Assembly (NCBI GenBank): GCA_017424405.1
Contig: JAFPAD010000104.1
Coordinates: forward strand, 1 to 48,246
Source: Alistipes sp.
GTDB lineage: Bacteria > Bacteroidota > Bacteroidia > Bacteroidales > Rikenellaceae
Direction of reading: 5' to 3'
Length of the DNA: 48,246 nucleotides
Positions 33,348-43,224 of this stretch are shown piece by piece (position 1 is the stretch's first letter; every line of letters begins with the position of its first letter). The notes under the pieces are model-generated. The model had not been told where the DNA came from. It did no database searches and saw only the letters and a program-made list of their open reading frames with translations. The translations under genes and the position numbers were made by a program.

Positions 33348-34415
33348 ATGAAAAAATCAACTATTATCGTTATGGCATTAGCCGTAGTGCTATCGCTATT
33401 CTCTTGTAGCAAAGGAAATCATTATGTGGTTAATGGAGAGGTCAAGGAGGGCATTTGCCCTGATGGTGAGTGGGCTTATTTGTGGAATGAGTTAGAGCAT
33501 AAGTTCCTTGACTCTGTGCAGATAACTAACGGCGCATTTCGTTTCGAGGGTGAGGTTGCAGAGCCTTGTGTGGCTGTTGTTAAACACCCTTTTTATTTCA
33601 ATGGTGAGAAGCGAAATGTATCGGCGGCTGCATCACAATTTATTTTGGAAGCAGGAGAGATAAATGCCAAAATGTTTGAGGACATTCCCCAGCCAACGGG
33701 TACACCCCTTAATGATAAACTGACTGAAATATTTAAGAATGTAATCTCTATCTACTCTGCAATCGAGGAGGGTGAGTTGTCGGAGGATGCTGCTGCGGAG
33801 CAACTGATGACATTTTTCTATGAGCAGAGCAAGGAGAATATTGATAACCCTATTGCGCTGCTATTGCTTACCATGGTAACAGGCGAGTTACATCCAGAGC
33901 AGGAGTTGGAACTCTATATGATGTTGCCCGAGGATAAGCAGGCTTACTTCGCCGAGCCTATTGAGGCGGCAAAGAAGGCGTTGGCGGTAAGTACTGGCAA
34001 TTCGTATATTGATTTCTCGGTTAAGAACGAGCAGGGCGAGGATGTTTCGCTTAAGAGTGTTGTTGAAAAAGAGGGTAACAAGTATGTATTGCTTGATTTC
34101 TGGGCGTCGTGGTGCCAGCCTTGTCTGCACCAAATGCCGCAGCTGAAAGCACTCTACGCTAAGTATCACTCAAAAGGTCTTGAGGTATTTGCTCTCTCGA
34201 TTGATGAAAACGTAGGGTCTTGGCAGGCAGCAGTAGAGAAGATTGGTATGAAGTGGCAGAATTTCTGCGACCCACAGGCTGTGAAGGAGATAGCTGATAA
34301 ATACGGAGTTCAATTTATCCCCTCAAACTTCCTTATTGATGCAGCTACGGGTAAAATCATTGGTCGTAATTTAAGCGTTGAGGCTTTGGATGAAAAACTG
34401 AATGAGTTGCTGTAA
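33348..34415 (+). CDS. TlpA-like thiol-disulfide oxidoreductase lipoprotein
   Basis: A 355-residue lipoprotein (lipobox F-S-C, Cys20) with an N-terminal DUF4369-like domain (about 25-135, including I-T-N-G-A-F-R-F-E-G), a helical middle region, and a C-terminal thioredoxin-fold domain with W-A-S-W-C-Q-P-C (about 250-257) and the cis-proline segment Q-F-I-P-S-N-F. It probably reduces or isomerises disulfides in the periplasm. It ends at a strong hairpin shared with the convergent peptidase gene. Confidence 0.88.
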   Translation: MKKSTIIVMALAVVLSLFSCSKGNHYVVNGEVKEGICPDGEWAYLWNELEHKFLDSVQITNGAFRFEGEVAEPCVAVVKHPFYFNGEKRNVSAAASQFILEAGEINAKMFEDIPQPTGTPLNDKLTEIFKNVISIYSAIEEGELSEDAAAEQLMTFFYEQSKENIDNPIALLLLTMVTGELHPEQELELYMMLPEDKQAYFAEPIEAAKKALAVSTGNSYIDFSVKNEQGEDVSLKSVVEKEGNKYVLLDFWASWCQPCLHQMPQLKALYAKYHSKGLEVFALSIDENVGSWQAAVEKIGMKWQNFCDPQAVKEIADKYGVQFIPSNFLIDAATGKIIGRNLSVEALDEKLNELL

Positions 34416-34439
34416 ATTTGCCTGATTGGCACTAAATAA

Positions 34440-34471
34440 AACCGCCACATCCCGTTTGGGGTGTGGCGGTT
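34440..34471. terminator. Bidirectional terminator between convergent genes
   Basis: A 14-base-pair stem (34440-34453 with 34458-34471, one G-T wobble) around a GTTT loop. The flank is T-rich when read on the minus strand. It sits between the stops of the TlpA-like gene and the C1 peptidase. Confidence 0.8.
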
Positions 34472-34511
34472 GCCATTTCTGGCTATTGTGACTTAATACT
34501 TAAAAGTCTGA

Positions 34512-35693
34512 TTACTTCAAGCCAATCTTCTTCAAAATCTCCTTTGGTACCATTGACTTGTGAACCATGATGTCCATAGTCTTGTACTCGAAGAATGGGC
34601 GTGAGAAGTAGTAGAAGCCCTTGTAAGGACCGCTCTCACCCCATGAGTTCTGAACCTTGAAGAATGGGTTGCCTGCCTGGTCCTCGGCTGTGCCTACGAT
34701 AACCATACCGTGGTCGTCAGTTGACTGGTAGTTGTCGAAAGCCTCCTGACGCATCTCCTGTGTGATGGTCTTCTCCTTCATTGGGCCCTCCATGTTGTTA
34801 ATCTTTGCCTGCTTCTCGGCAGCAGAGAGCTTGCCCCACTTCTCAGCGTCTGAACCGATGAGGTTCTTCTCTGCGCTCTCAGGAATGATACCGATAGCCT
34901 TGCCGCCGTTGAAGCCCTTCTCGCTTACGTCAGTACCCCAAGCTACAGGGTGACCAGCCTCCAAAGTAGCATCTACGATAGCAACCATCTCCTCGAGTGG
35001 GAGGTTATACATCTCGCCCCACATCCAGTTATCAGGTACCTCCAACGCGAATGTTGAGTAGAATGGGTGGTGAGTGAACGAAGTGAACTCGAGGTAATCC
35101 TCCATCTTCACTGGCAATGACTCAGCGAATGACTTTGGAGTGTACTCCTTACCGTTGTAAGTGAACTTCTCAGGACGAACACCGAAGTAAGCGTCGAGGA
35201 TAGCGTTCAAACCATTCATCCAAGCTGTTGTGAGCTTGCCGTTCTCGTTCTTGATGATAGCCTCAACGTAAGCCTTCAATACAGCGTCAATCTCGCCGAA
35301 CTCTGGCATTGTAGTACCGTAGTTGTAACCAGGATAAGCCTCCAATGGTACGATACCATACTTAGCAATCATCTCGGTTACGTCGTGAGCAGCACCACCA
35401 ACAGCGAAGTTGAGGTTACCGTGCAAACGAACATACTTCACAGCCTTGTCAAAGTAAGCGTGACGAATGATCCACATCTGTGAAAGTGTCATCTCCTCGC
35501 CGCCGAATGCGATGATATCCTCCTCAATGAACGAGAGAGTAGAGAAGCACCAGCAAGTACCACTGCGGTACTGATTTGTGATAGGTACAGTCTTGCCGAT
35601 AATCTTCTTATCGGTGAACTGATAACCCTCCTGCGCAAATGCAGAGATAGCCATGCCAAACAAAAGGGCTGCTACGAGTGCAAATTTCTTCAT
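34512..35693 (-). CDS. Secreted C1-family cysteine peptidase (bleomycin hydrolase/PepC type)
   Basis: A papain-fold peptidase with a cleavable signal peptide (first about 20 residues, A-F-A before Q). The active-site residues are in N-Q-Y-R-S-G-T-C-W-C-F-S-T (Gln and Cys, about 40-52), D-D-H-G-M-V-I-V-G (His about 335) and Q-N-S-W-G-E (Asn about 355). The spacing and inserted helices resemble aminopeptidase C rather than papain proper, but those enzymes are usually cytoplasmic, whereas this one is exported. It lies 34 bases after topA on the same strand. Confidence 0.88.
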   Translation of the reverse strand: MKKFALVAALLFGMAISAFAQEGYQFTDKKIIGKTVPITNQYRSGTCWCFSTLSFIEEDIIAFGGEEMTLSQMWIIRHAYFDKAVKYVRLHGNLNFAVGGAAHDVTEMIAKYGIVPLEAYPGYNYGTTMPEFGEIDAVLKAYVEAIIKNENGKLTTAWMNGLNAILDAYFGVRPEKFTYNGKEYTPKSFAESLPVKMEDYLEFTSFTHHPFYSTFALEVPDNWMWGEMYNLPLEEMVAIVDATLEAGHPVAWGTDVSEKGFNGGKAIGIIPESAEKNLIGSDAEKWGKLSAAEKQAKINNMEGPMKEKTITQEMRQEAFDNYQSTDDHGMVIVGTAEDQAGNPFFKVQNSWGESGPYKGFYYFSRPFFEYKTMDIMVHKSMVPKEILKKIGLK

Positions 35694-35727
35694 GATAGTT
35701 TTAGTTTTAAAGTTTATAGTAAATTAA

Positions 35728-38043
35728 TTATTTGCTTTTCTTGGGGGTGTTGATAACTTTCTGGCACTCTTCGAAGGTCATATCCTCAGCCTTCTTGCCC
35801 TGTGGCAGACGATAGTTCTTGCCCTTGTAGGCGATGTATGCACCGTAACGACCACTCTTGATTACCATGTCCTTGTCCTCAGCAAAGGTCTTCAACGGAG
35901 CCGATGCTGCGGCTGTTTGTGCCTTCTGCTGCTGGAGCAACTCTACGGCACGCTCATATTGTATGGTGTAGGGGTCATCGCTCTTGGCAAGTGATGCGAA
36001 GTTGTTGCCATAGCGTACGTAAGGACCAAACTTGCCGATACCGACCATCAAATCCTCTCCCTCATATTTACCCAAGTTGCGCGGCAAGGCAAACAACTCC
36101 AAGGCCTCTTCAAGGGTGATTGACTCGATGAGCTGTCCCTTCTTTAGCGATGCGAAGCGAGCCTTCTCGCCCTCCTTAGCCTCAATCTCAACCATAGGAC
36201 CATATCGACCGATGCGAGCCTTTACGGTGAGTCCTGTATATGGCTCAACGCCCAAGATGCGAACCTGTGAAGTCTTGTCGGTTTGTGTCTCGATGGCTTT
36301 ATCTACCATTGAGTGGAACGGAGCATAGAAGCGGTTAATCATATCGCGCCATGTCATCTCGCCGTTGGCAATATGGTCAAACTCCTTCTCCACAGTAGCG
36401 GTGAAGTGGTAGTCCATAATCTCAGCAAACTGTGACTCAAGATAATCGTTTACCACCATACCTATGTCGGTTGGCGCCAAACGATTCTTCTCCTTGCCAT
36501 AGCTCTCGCTGTGACCCTTCTCGCTGATTTTGCCCGATGCCGAGAGTGTGAGGGAGGTGTATGGACGCTTCTGACCCTCCTTGTTCTGCTTCACCACATA
36601 ACCACGATTGATGATTGTGGTGATTGTAGGTGCGTAGGTTGATGGACGACCAATGCCGAGCTCCTCCAAACGCTTCACGAGCGATGCCTCGTTATATCGT
36701 GCTGGAGCCATAGTGAAACGCTCCGTAGCAGTTATCTGTGAAGATATAACGGCGCTGCCAACCTCCATCTTTGGGAGTATAGCCTCGTTGTTGTCGGTCT
36801 GCTGATCCTCGTCCTGCGACTCTGAATAGAGGCGTAGGAAACCATCAAAGCGAACAACCTCACCATTGGCAATAAACTGATGCTCACTGCCCTGCATGTC
36901 AATTACGATTGTGGTGCGATCAACCTCGGCTGCAACCATCTGTGACGCAACGGTGCGCTTCCAGATAAGGTCGTAGAGCTTCTTCTCGGCTGCCGTACCC
37001 TCAATCTCGGTGCGGTCAATATATGAAGGGCGGATAGCCTCGTGCGCCTCCTGCGCGCCCTTAGTCTTGGTCTTGTAGTTGTGTGCCGACGAATACTTCT
37101 CGCCAAAGAGAGTCTCAATCTCCTTCTTACACTGAGCAATAGCCTGAGCCGAAAGGTTCACCGAGTCGGTACGCATGTATGTGATAAGACCCTGCTCGTA
37201 GAGATGCTGTGCCACACTCATTGTCTGCGCTACGCTCATGCCGAGCTTACGACCAGCCTCCTGCTGAAGAGTCGATGTGGTGAAAGGCGCTGCGGGATAG
37301 CGCTTTGTAGGCTTCTCCTCAGCCTTCGTTACGGTGAACGATGCACCTACATAACTCTGCAAAAATGCCTGCGCCTGTTCCTTTGTTTCGAAGCGGTGCG
37401 AGAGTTCTGCCTTGAAAAGAGTCTTGCTCTCATCTGAGGCGGGGTAGAACTGTGCCACCACGCGGAAATAAGGGGTAGGGTTGAATGATATAATCTCACG
37501 CTCGCGCTCGACAATCAATCTCACAGCAACGCTCTGCACGCGCCCAGCCGAAAGAGCCGGTTTCACCTTCTTCCAGAGTACGGGCGAAAGCTCAAAGCCC
37601 ACGATGCGGTCCAACACACGACGTGCTTGCTGGGCATTGACAAGGTTCATGTCGATGGTGCGAGGATTCTCTATGGCGTTGAGAATGGCATTCTTTGTAA
37701 TCTCATGGAAGACAATACGTTTTGTCTTGTCGATAGGCAGGTTAAGCACCTCTGCCAAGTGCCATGCAATAGCCTCTCCCTCGCGGTCCTCATCGGAAGC
37801 CAACCATACGGTATCAACCTTTGATGCGAGTTTCGACAACTCCTCGACAACTCGTTTCTTGTCTGCCAACACCTCATAGTCGGGGGAGAATTGCTTATCA
37901 ATCTTTACACCGAGACCCTTCTTCGATAGGTCACGGATATGTCCGAAGCTTGACTTTACCACGTAGTCCTTACCCAAAAATTTCTCAATGGTCTTTGCTT
38001 TTGCGGGGGACTCTACGATGACTAAGTTTTCTTGCATTTCCAT
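35728..38043 (-). CDS. topA: DNA topoisomerase I
   Basis: Type IA enzyme that relaxes negative supercoils. The TOPRIM domain starts at L-V-I-V-E-S-P-A-K-A-K-T (about 7-18) and includes D-x-D-R-E-G-E-A-I; the active-site tyrosine is in I-T-Y-M-R-T-D-S (about 288). After the core, three C-terminal repeats of the G-R-Y-G-P-x-V form occur (about 630, 680 and 735) in place of Cys4 zinc fingers. The 771-residue length is normal for this phylum. Starts at 38043 and 38037 are both ATG. A hairpin separates it from the DUF4270 gene. Confidence 0.96.
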   Translation of the reverse strand: MEMQENLVIVESPAKAKTIEKFLGKDYVVKSSFGHIRDLSKKGLGVKIDKQFSPDYEVLADKKRVVEELSKLASKVDTVWLASDEDREGEAIAWHLAEVLNLPIDKTKRIVFHEITKNAILNAIENPRTIDMNLVNAQQARRVLDRIVGFELSPVLWKKVKPALSAGRVQSVAVRLIVEREREIISFNPTPYFRVVAQFYPASDESKTLFKAELSHRFETKEQAQAFLQSYVGASFTVTKAEEKPTKRYPAAPFTTSTLQQEAGRKLGMSVAQTMSVAQHLYEQGLITYMRTDSVNLSAQAIAQCKKEIETLFGEKYSSAHNYKTKTKGAQEAHEAIRPSYIDRTEIEGTAAEKKLYDLIWKRTVASQMVAAEVDRTTIVIDMQGSEHQFIANGEVVRFDGFLRLYSESQDEDQQTDNNEAILPKMEVGSAVISSQITATERFTMAPARYNEASLVKRLEELGIGRPSTYAPTITTIINRGYVVKQNKEGQKRPYTSLTLSASGKISEKGHSESYGKEKNRLAPTDIGMVVNDYLESQFAEIMDYHFTATVEKEFDHIANGEMTWRDMINRFYAPFHSMVDKAIETQTDKTSQVRILGVEPYTGLTVKARIGRYGPMVEIEAKEGEKARFASLKKGQLIESITLEEALELFALPRNLGKYEGEDLMVGIGKFGPYVRYGNNFASLAKSDDPYTIQYERAVELLQQQKAQTAAASAPLKTFAEDKDMVIKSGRYGAYIAYKGKNYRLPQGKKAEDMTFEECQKVINTPKKSK

Positions 38044-38055
38044 CTATCTTTTAAT

Positions 38056-38091
38056 ACGACAAAAACCTAAGAGTGAGCTTAGGTTTGTCGT
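38056..38091 (-). terminator. Hairpin between the DUF4270 gene and topA
   Basis: Arms at 38056-38071 and 38078-38091 pair over 14 bases with a two-base bulge and a six-base loop. It lies just after the DUF4270 stop and 12 bases before the topA start, so it may be a terminator or an attenuator-like leader structure of topA. Confidence 0.55.
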
Positions 38092-38103
38092 GATTCTACG
38101 TTT

Positions 38104-39708
38104 CTATTTTACCAATGTGTACGTTAGCTCGAGCTGTATGGCTGCTGGAGAGTTTTGCTCATCGCAACCTTGCACTACCGAGCGGTTGAACGAAAATCTA
38201 TCGTAGGCTCCGGGTGCGAGGTATAGTACGCGAGGAACGCTCATCTTCGAAAAATCGAGTTTTCCATCAGCCTCCTCCTCGAGGTTGAGCACTGCATTTA
38301 CCAGCGCTTGCATGTATGATGAAATGTTCATCTCGTAGCACGCAAGGCTTCGGTTCATGTATCCGTTGTAATACAACACACCTGAGCTCTCTTGAGTGTA
38401 TAGATAATCGGGTATTGGACTCAAAGTCTTATAGTCAGAGTAGATACCAAGACGAGAGAGTGAAGTGTTCAACTTCTCCGACATTGGTATAGGGTCAATG
38501 AGCGTATAGTCATAATCCGCACCGTCGATATAAATCTTCAACGCCGCCTGATTAATCGCCGCCGACACGTAGTCGGTTTCATCGCCACCAATCTCTCTGA
38601 GTGAGTATAGGAATTCGTCAGTGAATGTCAATTCGGTATATACGCCACCGCAGCCATCGATATATCCAAGCGATACCTCACCTCGGTTATTATCAACCTC
38701 CTCTATAGCGAAGTTGCCAACCTCGGCACCTGTAAAATCGTAAGCTACGCTTTGTGCACTCACGTTTCCGAAATCGGTAGCATATTCGTCCTTGAATTTA
38801 TATGAGATGTTGAGCGTATCTGCCATGATGTCGCTATCGTGACCGGGGTTACGCATACGACCCATCAACTGAATACCTGTGCTCTTTGATGCAAACGAGA
38901 ATGACGAACCCTCACCCTCAGGAATCTCCGCCACCTCAATGTGAAGACCGTGGAAGTTGTGAACGAATGCCGAATCCGACTCGTACGCCACAACATTGTC
39001 ATTAGCCAAGCCGTTTTCATCGAGTTTGGTTCTACACATAAGTCGGTCGATGAAATCCTTAGAAGCCTCGGTCTCGGTCAAACGGAGTGACGTAGATGTG
39101 GTATATACACCATTCTCAGGGTCAGGGAATTGGAATGTGAATATGGGCTTTGCATCAACTGCCAAAGCACCCTCTTGGCGTGGGTCGTAGTTGGCATAGA
39201 AGATAGTATCTTCTGCCGAAGCCGGCACGATACAATCAGTAAGCTCATAGATGTTATACTTGATAGGCTTTGTGGTATCACCCGCGAAGGTATCAACCGC
39301 AAAAACAAACATCATAGAGTCATACACCGGGCGGTAACCAAAACCTAAAGAGTCATTAACACCCTTCATGAACAACATCTGACCTGTGAAGCCAAACTTA
39401 CGACTACCGAATTTAGAGTCCTTGTGATAACCGATATACACGCTACCCAAAGATGTTGTTCCAACCGAGTCGGTACGGAATAAACGTGTCTCGAACACCT
39501 TGCATGCTGTAGACTCCTTATCGGTCTCTTTCAGCATGCCTCCCTTGTACGAACGATAGCGAATCAACATCTGTTGATGTCCGGGTGTAAACTCCTCACC
39601 CAAAGTATATTCGGCAGTAGTGGTGCAACCACTAAATGTTGCAATAGCAGCAATAAAGAGAATTACAACTGCCGCTATCCAACGATTTACTGTATTAAAG
39701 ATTCTCAT
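38104..39708 (-). CDS. DUF4270 family lipoprotein
   Basis: A 534-residue predicted lipoprotein (hydrophobic segment about 9-27, lipobox F-S-G-C). The mature region is beta-rich with repeated short strand patterns, and the order of segments from Y-T-L-G-E-E-F to the final L-E-L-T-Y-T-L fits DUF4270, a Bacteroidota family without known activity. The ATG at 39708 is preferred to an earlier start at 39807, because it directly precedes the signal peptide. Its start overlaps the preceding glycogen-synthase-like gene by 14 bases, so the two are translationally linked. Confidence 0.78.
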   Translation of the reverse strand: MRIFNTVNRWIAAVVILFIAAIATFSGCTTTAEYTLGEEFTPGHQQMLIRYRSYKGGMLKETDKESTACKVFETRLFRTDSVGTTSLGSVYIGYHKDSKFGSRKFGFTGQMLFMKGVNDSLGFGYRPVYDSMMFVFAVDTFAGDTTKPIKYNIYELTDCIVPASAEDTIFYANYDPRQEGALAVDAKPIFTFQFPDPENGVYTTSTSLRLTETEASKDFIDRLMCRTKLDENGLANDNVVAYESDSAFVHNFHGLHIEVAEIPEGEGSSFSFASKSTGIQLMGRMRNPGHDSDIMADTLNISYKFKDEYATDFGNVSAQSVAYDFTGAEVGNFAIEEVDNNRGEVSLGYIDGCGGVYTELTFTDEFLYSLREIGGDETDYVSAAINQAALKIYIDGADYDYTLIDPIPMSEKLNTSLSRLGIYSDYKTLSPIPDYLYTQESSGVLYYNGYMNRSLACYEMNISSYMQALVNAVLNLEEEADGKLDFSKMSVPRVLYLAPGAYDRFSFNRSVVQGCDEQNSPAAIQLELTYTLVK

Positions 39709-40501
39709 AAAAACGGTTATAATTATCGAAACACTCCTCCGATGAAGGGTCTTGGTATTCGAGCATAGGCTTACCACTCTGGCGAGCATACTCCACCAAT
39801 GCCGCATCGGCTTTGTCGGACGCTACGACAATGCCATCGGCATAGTCAATAACGAAACGATACAGATTTTCGTGTGAAGGAAGTGATAATTCTTTAAGTT
39901 TTTCGTCCTCTACGCCCTCTTTTGCGATGCGCTCCATGAAGTTAGAGTCCAAAGGTTGTGTGAACTTATCATCGCAAAGCGATACAACCACCTTTACGTC
40001 ACGGAACAATGGGTCGTCGTTGAAGACCTTCTTCAAGTAGATAGGTGTCACAGCTGACATCCAGCCCATGCAGTGAACGACTGTAGGCGACCAATTGAGC
40101 TTGCGCACGGTCTCCAATACACCTCGAGCAAAGAATATTGCACGTTCGTCGTTGTCGGCAAACTCTTTGCCGTCGGCGTCGCACAATGTAGCTTTGCGTG
40201 TGAAATAATCATCATTGTCGATGAAGTATATCTGAATACGTGCAGAAGGAATTGATGCTACCTTTATTATGAGTTGATGATCGTTGTCGTCAATGATAAG
40301 GTTCATGCCCGACAAACGGATTACTTCATGCAACTGGTTGCGGCGTTCGTTGATGCAGCCGTAACGAGGCATAAACGTGCGGATCTCATTACCTCGCTCC
40401 TGTATCGCCTGCGCCAAATGACGGCACAACGCCGACAACTCGGTTTCGGGTAGGTAAGGCATAATCTCCTGACAAACGTAAAGTATTTTGCGTGAAGCCA
40501 T
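39695..40501 (-). CDS. Half-size glycogen/starch-synthase-like protein
   Basis: A 268-residue protein resembling the N-terminal GT-B domain of GT5 glycogen synthase: I-L-Y-V-C-Q-E-I-M-P-Y at the start, F-M-P-R-Y-G near 43, W-S-P-T-V-V-H-C-M-G-W-M-S-A near 136. The whole C-terminal nucleotide-sugar domain is absent. The K-x-G-G-L motif that binds ADP-glucose is replaced by P-E-T-E-L (18-22). Synthase activity is therefore unlikely alone; a binding or regulatory role is possible. The stop is clean, with no sign of a frameshifted remainder, so this is probably the normal form. It overlaps the DUF4270 lipoprotein gene. Confidence 0.75.
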   Translation of the reverse strand: MASRKILYVCQEIMPYLPETELSALCRHLAQAIQERGNEIRTFMPRYGCINERRNQLHEVIRLSGMNLIIDDNDHQLIIKVASIPSARIQIYFIDNDDYFTRKATLCDADGKEFADNDERAIFFARGVLETVRKLNWSPTVVHCMGWMSAVTPIYLKKVFNDDPLFRDVKVVVSLCDDKFTQPLDSNFMERIAKEGVEDEKLKELSLPSHENLYRFVIDYADGIVVASDKADAALVEYARQSGKPMLEYQDPSSEECFDNYNRFYENL

Positions 40502-40523
40502 GTATATTCAAGTGTTTAATGTG

Positions 40524-40531
40524 CAAAGATA
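40524..40531 (-). promoter_or_regulatory. -7 box for the glycogen-synthase-like gene
   Basis: The minus strand reads TATCTTTG, 22 bases before the start codon. A TTG lies 17 bases upstream, a little closer than usual. Confidence 0.55.
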
Positions 40532-40582
40532 ATAAAAAAATCCATTAACAACTCCATGTGGTGCTACGTTGGTTTAAAAAAC

Positions 40583-41632
40583 TTACAAAATCAACATAGC
40601 ATCACCGTAAGTACCAAAGCGATAACCCTCCTGACGAGCAACTTCGTAGGCATTCATTATAAGGTCGTAACCTCCGAACGCTGCAACCATCATAAGTTGA
40701 GTTGATTCAGGTAATTGGAAGTTTGTAACCATAGCATTTGCAACGGTGAAATTATATGGGCTGAAGATGAACTTGTTAGTCCAACCCGACATAGGCTTAA
40801 TCATTCCGCCTGTTGATACGGCAGTCTCGATGGCGCGCATTACGGTGGTACCTATCGCTACCACTTTGTTGCCAGCGCGCTTTGTTGAATTAACCAATTC
40901 GGCAGTCTCGTCTGTAACGAAGAACTGCTCAGAGTCCATCTTGTGCTTCGACAAATCCTCAACATCTACGGTGCGGAAGTTACCCAAACCTGCGTGCAGG
41001 GTGATGAAGCCCTTCTCGATACCCTTGATATCCATGCGCTTGAGCAGATGCTTCGAGAAGTGGAGTCCCGCAGTAGGAGCAGCGACAGCACCTTCGTGCT
41101 TAGCGAAAATAGTCTGGTAACGCTCGGCGTCTTCTGGCTCAACCTTCTCTCGTACCCAACGTGGCAGAGGTGTCTCACCTAAGCGGAACAAAGCCTCCTT
41201 GAACTCTTCGTATGAGCCATCGAAAAGGAAGCGCAATGTGCGTCCACGAGAAGTGGTATTGTCGATAACCTCGGCACCCATCATGTCGTCATCGCCGAAG
41301 TAGAGCTTGTTGCCGATACGTATTTTGCGGGCAGGATCTACGATTACGTCCCACAGACGAAGCTCGCTGTTGAGCTCACGGAGTAGGAAGATTTCAATCT
41401 CGGCACCGGTCTTCTCCTTGTTACCATAGAGGCGTGCAGGGAATACCTTTGTGTCGTTGAAAAGAAAGAGGTCCTTTTCGTCGAAATATTCAATGATTTC
41501 CTTGAAGATGCGGTGTTCGATAGTGCCTGAGGCACGATTAACTACCATAAGACGTGATTCATCACGATTTTCGGCTGGATATTTGGCGAGCATCTCTGGA
41601 GAGAACTCATACCCGTACTGAGATAACTTCAT
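40583..41632 (-). CDS. queA: S-adenosylmethionine:tRNA ribosyltransferase-isomerase
   Basis: Makes epoxyqueuosine in tRNA by transferring the ribosyl part of SAM. Conserved blocks are [13 protein letters not shown] (about 18-30), [11 protein letters not shown] (about 58-68), T-A-G-L-H-F (about 200) and the V-G-T-T-V-M-R-A-x-E segment. The start at 41632 gives 349 residues. An earlier start at 41665 adds residues that are not family-like and overlaps a weak -7-like box at 41663-41670. truB ends 60 bases upstream. Confidence 0.95.
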   Translation of the reverse strand: MKLSQYGYEFSPEMLAKYPAENRDESRLMVVNRASGTIEHRIFKEIIEYFDEKDLFLFNDTKVFPARLYGNKEKTGAEIEIFLLRELNSELRLWDVIVDPARKIRIGNKLYFGDDDMMGAEVIDNTTSRGRTLRFLFDGSYEEFKEALFRLGETPLPRWVREKVEPEDAERYQTIFAKHEGAVAAPTAGLHFSKHLLKRMDIKGIEKGFITLHAGLGNFRTVDVEDLSKHKMDSEQFFVTDETAELVNSTKRAGNKVVAIGTTVMRAIETAVSTGGMIKPMSGWTNKFIFSPYNFTVANAMVTNFQLPESTQLMMVAAFGGYDLIMNAYEVARQEGYRFGTYGDAMLIL

Positions 41633-41692
41633 AATTTTCTTCTCGCTTAGTTGTGAAAGACACAAATATCAATAAGTAATACGAAAAAAATG

Positions 41693-42409
41693 CTATTTTG
41701 TTTCAGTTGATTTCAATTTTTCGAGAAAATTTTGCAAATCCCATGCATTATCGACTGTAAATCCGCCACTTCGGGTGCGACGGAGTGAGCGAAGATATGC
41801 TCCGCTGCCCACTGCTTGACCAATCTCGTGTGCTAGCGAACGAATGTATGTGCCCTTGCTGCAACGCACTCGGATTTTCATAAAAGGCATCTGCAAATCC
41901 AATATCTCCATCTCGTAGATGTTTATGAGAGCCTTCTTCAGCTCCACCTCCTCGCCTGCGCGAGCAAATTCATAGGCGCGCACGCCCTCCACCTTCTTTG
42001 CCGAGTAGATTGGAGGTGCTTGCAATCTCTTGCCTGTGAGGTCCGTAAGAGCCTGCTCCAGCATCTGGCGAGTGATGTGTTCGGTGGGGTAGTGTTGGTC
42101 AATAGGGTGCTCCATGTCGTAGCTTGGGGTTGAAGCTCCAAGCTCCAATTCGGCGATGTACTCCTTCTCTTCGGCTTGCAGCGCATTAACCATCTTGGTG
42201 GCTTTGCCTATACATACCAAAAGAATGCCTGTTGCCAGCGGGTCGAGCGTGCCGGCGTGACCAATCTTTATCTTTTTGTATCCCAGATGCTGTAATGCAA
42301 ACTTAATCTTTCTCACCACGTCGGTAGATGTCCACTCCAACGGCTTGTCGATTACGGCGATGTAGCCCTCTGGGAAATTTATTTCGCTCAGATTTTCAGT
42401 TTGGGTCAT
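41693..42409 (-). CDS. truB: tRNA pseudouridine(55) synthase
   Basis: Forms the T-loop pseudouridine of tRNAs. The catalytic motif G-H-A-G-T-L-D-P-L-A-T-G is complete (Asp about residue 57); D-K-P-x-x-W-T-S and the C-terminal K-G-T-Y-I-R-S-L-A are further landmarks. At 238 residues it lacks the extra PUA domain of E. coli TruB, as is common in this phylum. It lies eight bases behind uppP. Confidence 0.95.
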   Translation of the reverse strand: MTQTENLSEINFPEGYIAVIDKPLEWTSTDVVRKIKFALQHLGYKKIKIGHAGTLDPLATGILLVCIGKATKMVNALQAEEKEYIAELELGASTPSYDMEHPIDQHYPTEHITRQMLEQALTDLTGKRLQAPPIYSAKKVEGVRAYEFARAGEEVELKKALINIYEMEILDLQMPFMKIRVRCSKGTYIRSLAHEIGQAVGSGAYLRSLRRTRSGGFTVDNAWDLQNFLEKLKSTETK

Positions 42410-42417
42410 GATATATA

Positions 42418-43215
42418 TTATATAATATTACTTACGATTGCGATGATACCCACTATGGCGCAATAGGCTGCAAACCAAATGAGTTTACCTCTCTTTACTA
42501 TGTTAATCATAAACTTGCAAGCCAAGCAACCTACAATAAATGAGGATAGGAAGCCGCAAATCAGAGGCAGTGTTCCTATTGTGTCAAACACCATGTCGCC
42601 ACCTACCACCTCCAGCAACATCTCGCCCAAGATAGGGGCAAGAACCATCAGGAAGGAGAACTGTGCTACGATAGTTTTCTTGTTGCCCAGCAATATTCCC
42701 GTAGCGATGGTTGTGCCTGAGCGTGACAATCCGGGCATGGCTGCCACAGCCTGCGACAGACCAATTAGGAAGGCGTCACGATAAGAGATATCCTCCTTTT
42801 GTCGGGGACGAGCATAGTAGGCAAAGGCGAGAAGAGCCGCCGTGAGCAATAACATCACACCCACGATGGTTAAGATGTATGGCGACTCGAGCATTGCGTT
42901 AATGTGGTCTTTGAACGCAAAACCCACAATGCCGATTGGAATCATCGAGATGATGAGCTTCAAGATATAAGCCTGCTCCTGATTGAAGTGGCGTGAGAAT
43001 AGCCCTATGAGGAGGCGCTTAATTTCAGCCCAAAATATTACGATAGTGCTCAGTACCGTTGCTGCGTGCAACGTCACATCAAACACAAGATTCTCCTCAA
43101 TCTCTACGCCGAGCAACGCCTTGGCTATTTGCAGATGTCCGCTGCTTGATACGGGAAGAAATTCGGTCAGACCTTGTACCGCACCAAGTATAATTGATTC
43201 AATGATGGTCATCAC
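42418..43215 (-). CDS. uppP: Undecaprenyl-diphosphatase
   Basis: Integral membrane phosphatase (BacA type) that recycles the lipid carrier of peptidoglycan synthesis and affects bacitracin tolerance. Both signature regions are visible: [13 protein letters not shown] (about 15-27) and G-L-S-R-S-G-T-T-I (about 160-168). There are about seven to eight membrane helices in 265 residues. It sits nine bases after the DUF3098 gene. Confidence 0.95.
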   Translation of the reverse strand: MMTIIESIILGAVQGLTEFLPVSSSGHLQIAKALLGVEIEENLVFDVTLHAATVLSTIVIFWAEIKRLLIGLFSRHFNQEQAYILKLIISMIPIGIVGFAFKDHINAMLESPYILTIVGVMLLLTAALLAFAYYARPRQKEDISYRDAFLIGLSQAVAAMPGLSRSGTTIATGILLGNKKTIVAQFSFLMVLAPILGEMLLEVVGGDMVFDTIGTLPLICGFLSSFIVGCLACKFMINIVKRGKLIWFAAYCAIVGIIAIVSNII

Positions 43216-43224
43216 GGCGCGGCG

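Noticed and set aside
39709..39807. Longer N-terminus of the DUF4270 lipoprotein
   Set aside because: It would overlap the preceding gene by over 100 bases and bury the lipoprotein signal inside the chain; the ATG at 39708 places the signal at the start.
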